Shown here: positions 1 through 5,055 of the stretch, in pieces
How the letters are laid out: every line of letters begins with the position of its first letter
How positions within the stretch are numbered: the stretch's first letter is position 1
Source: Dehalococcoidia bacterium
GTDB lineage: Bacteria > Chloroflexota > Dehalococcoidia > SZUA-161
Length of the DNA: 5,970 nt
NCBI GenBank assembly: GCA_020344295.1
Contig: CP070819.1
Location: 1,441,863 to 1,447,832 of the forward strand
Direction: 5' to 3'
Program-made: the position numbers and the translations under genes
The notes under the pieces: model-generated
The model's database searches: none
Told to the model about the DNA's origin: nothing
The model's input: the letters and a program-made list of their open reading frames with translations, nothing else

Positions 1-147
1 AATTGACCCTAGGAACAGGCCATTTACTACGAGCTCCAACTTATTGACTTCGTGGAAAGCGAGTATCAGCACTACCAGTATAACTGCCAGTGCTGAGCGG
101 CCAGCCGTTAGGCGCAGCGGCAATCTACCCGCTATTTGCTCGAACAA
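1..147 (-). CDS. livH: LivH-like branched-chain amino acid ABC permease, N-terminal fragment
   Basis: This is the first 49 codons of a membrane permease that continues beyond the left edge. In HAAT/LIV importers, LivH pairs with LivM to form the translocation channel in the cytoplasmic membrane, powered by LivG and LivF. The fragment has a basic amphipathic start (FEQIAGRLPLRL), a first membrane segment at about residues 18-31 (SALAVILVVLILAF), and then LVVNGLFLGSI, which resembles the conserved LivH motif before the second membrane segment. The chosen start is TTG at 147. It lies 10 bases after the livF stop, with an AGGA about 8 bases upstream, and no ATG or GTG exists in this frame. A better-spaced ATG at 155 is in another frame and stops after seven codons. 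The family call rests on the short N-terminal motif plus the two ATPase genes upstream; the exact start is uncertain. Confidence 0.72.
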   Translation of the reverse strand, partial: MFEQIAGRLPLRLTAGRSALAVILVVLILAFHEVNKLELVVNGLFLGSI

Positions 148-157
148 TGTCCCATTC

Positions 158-862
158 CTATCCTCCGAGGTAGAGCCTAGCGACCTCTGGATTTCCTAGC
201 AGATTTTCGCCGCGATCCTCGATCTGGTTCTGCCCCGAAGCTAGGACGTACCCTCGATTGGAGAGCTTCAGTGCTTCATGGGCATTCTGTTCCAATAGGA
301 GCATAGCCACACCGGTTCTGTTGATTCCGAGGATCTTGTCCAGAACTAAACTCACCATATTAGGAGCGAGCCCCGCTGAGGGCTCGTCCAAGAGCAGTAG
401 AATAGGGTCCAACATCAGAGCTCTTGCCAGAGCCAGCATCTGTCGCTGCCCGCCTGAAAGCCTCCCTGCCCGCTCATTAGGTCTCTCGGCTAGGTCTGGA
501 AACAGATCATAGGCCTCCGCAATTCTATGACGATAGTCGTCAGTCCGCACAAAGGCTCCCATCTCAAGATTCTCGTGGATAGTGAGGGAAGAGAAGACAT
601 TGCTGGACTGCGGAACATAACAGATCCCCTTGCGCACGATCAAGTCGGGCGCCATGCCGGTGATGTCCTCCCCCCGGAAACTGACCTGCCCCTGCTTAGT
701 CTGCACCAAACCAATAATGGCCTTTAATAGGGTGGACTTCCCTGAGCCATTGGGCCCGATAATAGTAACAATTTCCCCCTGTTCCACAGTTACGGAAACA
801 CCATGGAGTATCTCCGTCTCCCCATATCCGGCAACGACGTTACTGACATCGAGTAGGTTCAT
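158..862 (-). CDS. livF: LivF-like ABC transporter ATP-binding protein (HAAT/LIV family)
   Basis: This is a cytoplasmic ATPase of a branched-chain amino-acid-type importer; it would pair with the LivG-like protein and hydrolyse ATP to drive the permeases. The 234 residues match the family's usual length. Visible motifs are Walker A GPNGSGKST (36-44), Q-loop Q85 in YVPQSSNVF, signature LSGGQ (135-139), and Walker B ILLLLDEP (154-161) with catalytic E160 followed by the D-loop SAGLAP. At the switch-histidine position there is Q192 in LLLEQNAHEAL; from memory this is normal for LivF and helps separate it from LivG. The ATG overlaps the livG stop as ATGA, which predicts translational coupling, and AGGCGGG lies about 8 bases before the start. 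The substrate cannot be read from the ATPase: leucine, isoleucine or valine is the default, but HAAT relatives also carry other amino acids, amides or aromatic acids. Confidence 0.93.
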   Translation of the reverse strand: MNLLDVSNVVAGYGETEILHGVSVTVEQGEIVTIIGPNGSGKSTLLKAIIGLVQTKQGQVSFRGEDITGMAPDLIVRKGICYVPQSSNVFSSLTIHENLEMGAFVRTDDYRHRIAEAYDLFPDLAERPNERAGRLSGGQRQMLALARALMLDPILLLLDEPSAGLAPNMVSLVLDKILGINRTGVAMLLLEQNAHEALKLSNRGYVLASGQNQIEDRGENLLGNPEVARLYLGG

Positions 863-1629
863 TCACTCGACCCGCCTAAGTAAGCCTGCAATACCTGCTG
901 ATCCTGCTGCACTTGTTCCGGTGAGCCCTCCGCGATATTTTTACCGTTACTCATAACGATAATGGGATTACACAGTCTCATTACGAGATCCATATCATGC
1001 TCAATGAGCAGAAAAGTAAGGTTTCGTTCTTCACAGGCCTTGCGTATATATTTAACCAGCTCGTTCATTAGCGTAGGATTTACACCAGCGCCTGGTTCAT
1101 CAAAAAGAACCAGCTGTGGTTCAGCCATCAGCGTTCTAGCAAGCTCCAGAAGTTTCTTTTGCCCTGATGAGAGGTTGCCAGCATATTCGTTTTTCAGATG
1201 CAGGAGGTTCACAAACCGCAGTACCTCTACAGCCTTCGCCTCGATCTCCTTCTCCTGGCGCTTGACTCTCCACGGCAGAATCCAAGGATTCCAGACACGT
1301 TCTCCCGACTGCTTACCGGGCACCAGCATAAGGTTCTCCAAGACAGTCATTCGCTTCAGCTCTCGGGGTATCTGGAAGGTGCGTACTATACCCTGGCGAA
1401 AAATCTGATGTGGTGGTCGTCCGTCTATTCGCTTGCCCTCGGAGAGAATCTGCCCACTTGTACACGGCAAGAAACCGGTAATAAGGTTAAAGATGGTAGT
1501 CTTCCCCGCACCATTCGGGCCGATCAGCCCGGTAATGGTGCCCTGTTGCACCTGAAAGGAGCAGTTATTTACTGCTCGTATGCCCCCGTAATCCTTAACT
1601 AAATCGCATATTTCAAGAATAGGTGCCAT
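859..1629 (-). CDS. livG: LivG-like ABC transporter ATP-binding protein (HAAT/LIV family)
   Basis: This is the first gene of the importer operon and the second cytoplasmic ATPase of the pair. I start it at ATG 1629 rather than further upstream because GAGGTG sits 6 bases before it and the resulting 256 residues match LivG, which is typically about 255. Motifs: Walker [10 protein letters not shown] (37-45), Q-loop Q86 in RTFQIPREL, a LivG-type insert with a charged helix at about 105-135, signature LSSGQ (153-157), Walker B LVLFDEP (173-179) with E178, AGVNPTLM after the D-loop, and switch histidine H211 in [11 protein letters not shown]. The extended loop after the Q-loop and the EHDM motif point to LivG rather than LivF. 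The signature region reads [16 protein letters not shown], unlike the urea-specific UrtD, so a urea transporter is not favoured. The 3' end overlaps livF by four bases. No substrate-binding protein gene precedes it here. Confidence 0.93.
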   Translation of the reverse strand: MAPILEICDLVKDYGGIRAVNNCSFQVQQGTITGLIGPNGAGKTTIFNLITGFLPCTSGQILSEGKRIDGRPPHQIFRQGIVRTFQIPRELKRMTVLENLMLVPGKQSGERVWNPWILPWRVKRQEKEIEAKAVEVLRFVNLLHLKNEYAGNLSSGQKKLLELARTLMAEPQLVLFDEPGAGVNPTLMNELVKYIRKACEERNLTFLLIEHDMDLVMRLCNPIIVMSNGKNIAEGSPEQVQQDQQVLQAYLGGSSE

Positions 1630-1651
1630 TTCTTTCACCTCGTCACAGAGT

Positions 1652-1675
1652 AGAATATGACAGTATATTCTGTCA
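1652..1675. repeat. Two overlapping inverted repeats at the livG promoter (operator candidate)
   Basis: TGACAG (1658-1663) and CTGTCA (1670-1675) form a perfect 6-base inverted repeat with a 6-base gap. Interleaved with it, AGAATA (1652-1657) and TATTCT (1666-1671) form a second 6-base inverted repeat with an 8-base gap. The first covers the -10 and the spacer of the predicted livG promoter, so a bound dimer would block RNA polymerase. In RNA the two stems exclude each other, but the predicted start near 1655 means only a few of these bases would be transcribed. The binding protein is unknown. Confidence 0.5.
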
Positions 1676-1691
1676 ATACACAATAAAGCAA
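1662..1691 (-). promoter_or_regulatory. Predicted promoter of the livGFH operon
   Basis: On the minus strand there is a -35-like TTGCTT (1691-1686), an 18-base spacer and a -10 TATACT (1667-1662), one base from consensus. Transcription would begin near 1655, leaving a leader of about 25 bases before the livG ATG. A perfect TTGACA also occurs at 1676-1671, but the best hexamer at a normal distance (TACTCT, 18 bases) is poor, so I prefer the first reading. The spacer and -10 overlap an inverted repeat, as expected for a repressed promoter. This is inferred from hexamers alone. Confidence 0.5.
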
Positions 1692-1703
1692 TTCTGGCAT
1701 ACA

Positions 1704-1717
1704 TTCACTTATGTGAA
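1704..1717. repeat. Inverted repeat TTCAC-TTAT-GTGAA between the divergent promoters
   Basis: This is a perfect 5-base inverted repeat with a 4-base centre. It lies 13 bases upstream of the livG -35 and about 56 bases upstream of the ltaE -35, a position suited to an activator or a shared regulator. It loosely recalls the GTGA/TCAC half-sites of the CRP/FNR superfamily, but the arms face the wrong way and the spacing is too short for a classic CRP site. Short repeats of this size can occur by chance in AT-rich DNA. Confidence 0.35.
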
Positions 1718-1772
1718 AAATGAAATAGCTTTCCATCACAGCTCTTCCAAGGGATTGCCGCGTGTATTACTG

Positions 1773-1800
1773 TTGCTTCCATTATAATTGGCTGTATAAT
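1773..1800 (+). promoter_or_regulatory. Predicted promoter of the threonine aldolase gene
   Basis: On the plus strand there is TTGCTT (1773-1778), a 16-base spacer and a perfect TATAAT (1795-1800). Transcription would start near 1807, giving a leader of about 70 bases. The -35 hexamer is the same TTGCTT seen in the divergent livG promoter. A second TATAAT at 1783-1788 lacks a clear partner. The start would fall inside the inverted repeat at 1804-1823, which makes repression by a dimer likely. Confidence 0.55.
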
Positions 1801-1803
1801 ATT

Positions 1804-1823
1804 GCGATTAATATTTTAATCGC
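1804..1823. repeat. Perfect 8-base inverted repeat at the ltaE transcription start (operator candidate)
   Basis: GCGATTAA (1804-1811) and TTAATCGC (1816-1823) are perfect complements around the 4-base centre TATT; a T-G wobble at 1803/1824 adds one more pair in RNA. The repeat begins 4 bases after the -10 box, so it covers the predicted +1. That is a classic operator position for a dimeric repressor. As RNA it could form a hairpin, but no U-run follows directly, so it is not a good terminator on either strand. Confidence 0.55.
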
Positions 1824-1832
1824 GTAAACAGC

Positions 1833-1868
1833 TTTTTTACCCCAGAGGGGGATTTTTTCCGAAGGAGG
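1833..1868 (+). promoter_or_regulatory. Leader of the threonine aldolase gene: small GC hairpin, U-run and Shine-Dalgarno
   Basis: A T6 run (1833-1838) is followed by CCCC (1840-1843), loop AGA, GGGG (1847-1850) and a second T6 run (1853-1858). Next comes UUCC-GAA-GGAG (1857-1867), a small stem that would cover part of the strong Shine-Dalgarno AAGGAGG (1862-1868), which lies 9 bases before the ATG at 1878. The GC hairpin plus U-run looks like a very short intrinsic terminator or attenuator, but a 4-base-pair stem is weaker than usual. I recognise no known riboswitch class here. Confidence 0.4.
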
Positions 1869-1877
1869 CACCAATCC

Positions 1878-2912
1878 ATGATCGACATGAGAAGCGACAC
1901 TGTGAGCAAACCGACGCCGGAGATGAGAGAAGCGATGGCTCAGGCGGAAGTAGGCGATGATGTCTATGGTGATGATCCAACGGTTAATGCACTTGAACAG
2001 AGCACGGCAGAAATCCTGGGTAAGGAGGACGCCATCTTCATGCCAACCGGAACCATGGCCAACCAAGTTGCACTAAGAACCCATACCGAATCAGGTGACG
2101 AGGTAATTGCGGATATTAACGCGCACCTATACAGGACTGAAGGAGGCGCTCCCGGAGCTCTATCCGGTTTGATGATTCGCCCCATAATGGGAGTAAATGG
2201 CATTTTCACAGCAACAGAAGTTGATCAGGCTATTCGCATACCTCACAGGTTTATGCCAAACACGGTCTGGCCACCCACCAAGCTGCTCTGTATCGAGAAC
2301 ACACATAATGGGGGTGGAGGTACTATCTGGCCGATTGAAAGCATTCGCGACGTTGCCGCTGCAGCTCATAATCACGGATTATATACACACCTCGACGGAG
2401 CGCGCTTATGGCATGCGTCAGTAGCTACAGGAGTCCCTGAAGCAGCGTATGCTGCAAACTTTGACAGTGTGAGTGTCTGCTTTTCCAAGGGTCTGGGAGC
2501 ACCAATGGGCTCAGCATTGGCAGGTAAAGCCGATTTTGTGAGGCGGGCACGCCGTTTCAAACAGATGTTTGGCGGAGGATTCCGTCAGGCAGGCATTGTT
2601 GCCGCAGGCTCCCTTTACGCATTGGAACATCATCGGAAACGCCTGGTCGAAGACCATGAAAAAGCAAAGGTATTTGCAACGGGGTTAAAGGCTATTCCAA
2701 CGATTGATATTGATATGTCTCTGGTTCAGACTAATATCGTTCGTTTCCGTGTCTTAACAATTACAGCATCCGAGTTCGTTGATCGCTGTTACGAAAAAGG
2801 TCTCCACATGCTTCCTTCGGGTCGTGATCAAGTACGAGCCGTTATGCACCTTGATCTGCCTATGGAAGAGGTTGAAGACGGGCTATCGATTATCGAATCC
2901 GTTTTGAAGTAG
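1878..2912 (+). CDS. ltaE: Low-specificity L-threonine aldolase (PLP-dependent)
   Basis: This is a cytoplasmic fold-type I PLP enzyme that splits L-threonine, and usually L-allo-threonine, into glycine and acetaldehyde. The 344 residues fit the family (about 330-350). Signature stretches run in order: MRSDTVSKPTPEMR (4-17), VGDDVYGDDPTVN (25-37), PTGTMANQVAL (56-66) for the phosphate-binding loop, H83 where E. coli LtaE has its ring-stacking His83, ENTHNGGGG (140-148), HLDGARLWHA (171-180) with D173 for the pyridine nitrogen and R176, SKGLGAPMGS (203-212) with the PLP lysine K204, and GGGFRQAG (232-239). Between 119 and 135 it carries a proline-rich stretch (IRIPHRFMPNTVWPPTK), and E. coli His126 aligns by eye near V130. 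The ATG follows AAGGAGG by 9 bases. It stands alone, divergent from livG and convergent with rsmE. Phenylserine aldolase or a related beta-hydroxy amino acid aldolase is a less likely alternative. Confidence 0.95.
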   Translation: MIDMRSDTVSKPTPEMREAMAQAEVGDDVYGDDPTVNALEQSTAEILGKEDAIFMPTGTMANQVALRTHTESGDEVIADINAHLYRTEGGAPGALSGLMIRPIMGVNGIFTATEVDQAIRIPHRFMPNTVWPPTKLLCIENTHNGGGGTIWPIESIRDVAAAAHNHGLYTHLDGARLWHASVATGVPEAAYAANFDSVSVCFSKGLGAPMGSALAGKADFVRRARRFKQMFGGGFRQAGIVAAGSLYALEHHRKRLVEDHEKAKVFATGLKAIPTIDIDMSLVQTNIVRFRVLTITASEFVDRCYEKGLHMLPSGRDQVRAVMHLDLPMEEVEDGLSIIESVLK

Positions 2913-2985
2913 CATTATTCAATGCTTATATAATATCAAATAAATCCGGATTACATTATATTACAGATACTGGAACAGCTTGCAC
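2913..2985. other. Convergent intergenic gap between ltaE and rsmE
   Basis: This is a 73-base AT-rich gap between two genes that end towards each other. It contains the 10-base palindrome AATCCGGATT (centred near 2950) flanked by TAATAT on the left and ATATTA on the right, so a loose stem is possible. Neither strand shows a GC-rich hairpin followed directly by a U-run, so no convincing intrinsic terminator is present. Confidence 0.4.
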
Positions 2986-3729
2986 TCAGCTACCATCACC
3001 GAGATCGCCAAGTTCGTAAAGAGCAACAGCAATGCTTACCAGGCCCGCTGTCTCCGCACGCAATATTCGCCTGCCCAGGCTTACAGGTGTGATTCCGCAA
3101 TCCCGGGCAAGTTCTAATTCACGGGCGGAGAAACCGCCCTCGGATCCGATAAAGATGCTTATACCATGCACACCCTTTGTTTTCGGCAAATCCTTTAGCA
3201 CAGAGCCGATGCTCTGCGCCGATTCCCCCTCCCAGGGAAGAATCGCTGCCCCCGCTACTGTCTTGCAGGCTTTATCTAATGACATTATGTCATGTAAAAC
3301 CGGGAGTCTCCCCCGTCGGGATTGCTGCGCCGCCTCGAGGATGATGCTTCTCCACCTGTCAAGCTTGTTGTCAGTAGGTTTGCCAGGCACGCACCGCTCA
3401 CAGATCATGGGGACAAAACCCATCACTCCTATCTCGGTGCACTTCTGGAGAACCAGGTCAAAACTGTGTCCTTTCAGTAGCGCCTGATACAGCGTGATAT
3501 CGGTCCCAGGCTCACGCTCAGCCAGTGCCTTGTTTGTCACTACCCCTTCTAACTTGCCACGGTCTTTACTAACAAGCTCCACCTCATATTCCCAGCCGCT
3601 GTTGTCGAGGACAAGAATACGGTCGCCAGCGTTGAGACGAAGAACACGACGCAGTCGATGAACCAGGCTCCCGGGAATAGCTACGTTTTGCCCATTAATG
3701 CAATCTTCGGGAAGGAAAAAACGGTGCAT
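2986..3729 (-). CDS. rsmE: 16S rRNA (uracil(1498)-N(3))-methyltransferase RsmE
   Basis: This is a SPOUT-class methyltransferase that uses S-adenosylmethionine to methylate N3 of U1498 in 16S rRNA, acting on the assembled 30S subunit. The 247 residues match the family (about 240-250). The N-terminal PUA-like domain (about 1-70) begins MHRFFLPED, a typical RsmE start, and includes VHRLRRVLRLNAGD. The catalytic knot domain shows LYQALLKGHSFDLVLQKCTEIGV (80-102), RWRSIILEAAQQSRRGRLP (125-143), IFIGSEGGFSARE (192-204; the usual motif is GPEGG, here GSEGG) and SLGRRILRAETA (217-228), the SAM-binding knot. The ATG has GGAG 9 bases upstream; that GGAG sits partly in a small stem, GAGT-CGA-ACTC, which might dampen initiation. 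It follows dnaJ on the same strand after an 83-base gap and is probably co-transcribed. In Bacillus the order is dnaJ-prmA-rsmE; prmA is absent here. Confidence 0.95.
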   Translation of the reverse strand: MHRFFLPEDCINGQNVAIPGSLVHRLRRVLRLNAGDRILVLDNSGWEYEVELVSKDRGKLEGVVTNKALAEREPGTDITLYQALLKGHSFDLVLQKCTEIGVMGFVPMICERCVPGKPTDNKLDRWRSIILEAAQQSRRGRLPVLHDIMSLDKACKTVAGAAILPWEGESAQSIGSVLKDLPKTKGVHGISIFIGSEGGFSARELELARDCGITPVSLGRRILRAETAGLVSIAVALYELGDLGDGS

Positions 3730-3812
3730 AGAGTTCGACTCCGGTCCCCTATCAACCTGAAAACGAAAAGGGCATCATTCGGCAGTGTGCGATAACAGAG
3801 CGCAGCGTACCT

Positions 3813-4937
3813 TCAAGAATCGCTGCCAAAGGTATCCTTGACCTTATCGAAGAAACTCTTATCGTCTGGAGTTAGCTTGGCCTTACCCAAAGTCCTCGAC
3901 AGCTCTTTGAAGAGCTTCTTCTGATCCCGGTCCAGGGACTCGGGTGTAACTACATGAACCCGTACCAGTTGATCGCCCCGTCCACGTCCGCGAAGGTGCG
4001 GTACCCCCTTCTCCTTGAGGCGGAATATCCTGCCGGTTTGACATCCCGATGGTATCTTGAGTGTGAAGTCGCCGTCCAGCGTAGGTATGTCGATCTCGTC
4101 CCCCAGCGCCGCTTGGGCGAAGTTTACCGGTAGCTCGTAGAGGATGTCGGTCCCATCCCGCTTGAAGTACTTGTGCTTATTCACCGACAGTGCAACATAT
4201 AGATTCCCAGATGAGCCTCCGTTCTTGCCCAGATCGCCCTCACCGCTCAGCCGAATTTGAGTGCCGCCATCAACGCCTGCAGGTACTTTTATCGAGATCT
4301 TACGGGTAACCCGCTCCTTGCCCTGCCCCCGACAATTAGGACACGGCCTGGTTATGATCTTGCCCTCACCATGACACTGGCTGCAGGCAACAACATTTAT
4401 AAACTGGCCGAATATACTGCGCTGAGCGCGGCGTACCTCGCCGGTCCCGTTACAGGCAGCACAACGTTCCGGTTGACTCCCGGGGGCGCTTTTCGTGCCA
4501 CGACAGGTCGAACACGGCTCCATGCGCACTATTTCCAGTTCCTTTTCGCACCCGAAAACTGCTTCATCAAACGAGATAGCCATGCTGTACTTCAGGTCTC
4601 CGCCCCGCTGAGGGCCAGAACGCCTCGCAGTCGTTGCGCCGCCGAAGAAGGTCTCAAATATGTCACCGAATCCGCCGAAGTCGAAGCCTTCGAATCCACG
4701 GCCACCGAATCCCTGCGCGCCGGCGTGCCCGAACCTGTCATAGGCAGCGCGCTTATCGGGGTCGCTGAGGACCTCGTATGCCTCGTTCACCTCTTTAAAA
4801 TTCTGCTCGGCGCCATCGTCCTTGTTACGATCAGGATGGTGCTGAAAGGCCATTTTCCGGAACGCTTTCTTGATATCAGCCGCGGATGCGTTCCGGTCGA
4901 CCCCGAGGATCTCATAGTAATCGCGTTTTCTGGCCAC
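3813..4937 (-). CDS. dnaJ: Chaperone protein DnaJ (Hsp40, type I)
   Basis: This is a cytoplasmic co-chaperone that delivers unfolded proteins to DnaK and stimulates its ATPase. I start it at GTG 4937, giving 374 residues that begin [13 protein letters not shown], aligned with the E. coli start; GGTGG lies 9 bases before it. An upstream in-frame GTG at 4985 would add 16 non-conserved residues. Domains: J-domain 5-69 with HPD at 34-36 (FQHHPDRNK); glycine/phenylalanine-rich linker about 70-110 ([17 protein letters not shown]); zinc domain with four repeats at C142/C145, C159/C162, C185/C188 and C199/C202; then two beta-sandwich client-binding domains with [21 protein letters not shown] (214-234), and a C-terminal dimerisation segment. 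The first zinc repeat reads CSTCRGTK, so the last glycine of CxxCxGxG is lysine, but all eight cysteines are present. It heads a dnaJ-rsmE unit; no dnaK, grpE or hrcA is adjacent, and I see no CIRCE operator. Confidence 0.97.
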   Translation of the reverse strand: MARKRDYYEILGVDRNASAADIKKAFRKMAFQHHPDRNKDDGAEQNFKEVNEAYEVLSDPDKRAAYDRFGHAGAQGFGGRGFEGFDFGGFGDIFETFFGGATTARRSGPQRGGDLKYSMAISFDEAVFGCEKELEIVRMEPCSTCRGTKSAPGSQPERCAACNGTGEVRRAQRSIFGQFINVVACSQCHGEGKIITRPCPNCRGQGKERVTRKISIKVPAGVDGGTQIRLSGEGDLGKNGGSSGNLYVALSVNKHKYFKRDGTDILYELPVNFAQAALGDEIDIPTLDGDFTLKIPSGCQTGRIFRLKEKGVPHLRGRGRGDQLVRVHVVTPESLDRDQKKLFKELSRTLGKAKLTPDDKSFFDKVKDTFGSDS

Positions 4938-4973
4938 TATATACAACCACCATTCATTTATTCCCAACCTTAT

Positions 4974-5002
4974 ATTATAATTCACGCACGCTACAGGTAC
5001 AA
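4974..5002 (-). promoter_or_regulatory. Predicted promoter of dnaJ-rsmE
   Basis: On the minus strand there is TTGTAC (5002-4997), a 17-base spacer and a perfect TATAAT (4979-4974). A transcript would start near 4967, leaving about 30 bases before the GTG start. The -35 matches consensus only in its TTG. The 118-base gap upstream of the dnaJ start (4938-5055) contains no other gene. No heat-shock sigma-32 promoter or CIRCE repeat is visible. Confidence 0.5.
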
Positions 5003-5055
5003 GTTAAACTACGTTACGAGTGTACAACGAACTCCCTGCCTTGATTTTCGCAGTC

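Noticed and set aside
962..1602. Plus-strand open frames of 148 and 134 codons opposite livG
   Set aside because: Both are antisense to a conserved ATPase, have no good start signals, and look like low-complexity serine/arginine shadow translations.
158..1629. Urea transporter (UrtDE) instead of LIV-type ATPases, prompted by the UreC-like fragment
   Set aside because: The LivG-like signature and D-loop context ([20 protein letters not shown]) does not match what I know of UrtD, and the two loci are 4 kb apart.
1782..2066. A 94-codon minus-strand frame across the ltaE start
   Set aside because: It overlaps the ltaE promoter, leader and conserved N-terminus, and no family is recognisable.
2913..2985. 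Bidirectional intrinsic terminator between ltaE and rsmE
   Set aside because: AATCCGGATT is a palindrome with no real loop and no U-run on either side.
3722..3760. GAGTTCGACTCC near the rsmE start resembles a tRNA T-arm
   Set aside because: The stem is only 3-4 pairs, and no acceptor, anticodon or D arm can be built around it on either strand.
4938..5055. CIRCE (HrcA) operator upstream of dnaJ
   Set aside because: GAGTG is present near 5019, but the TTAGCACTC-N9-GAGTGCTAA inverted repeat is not.
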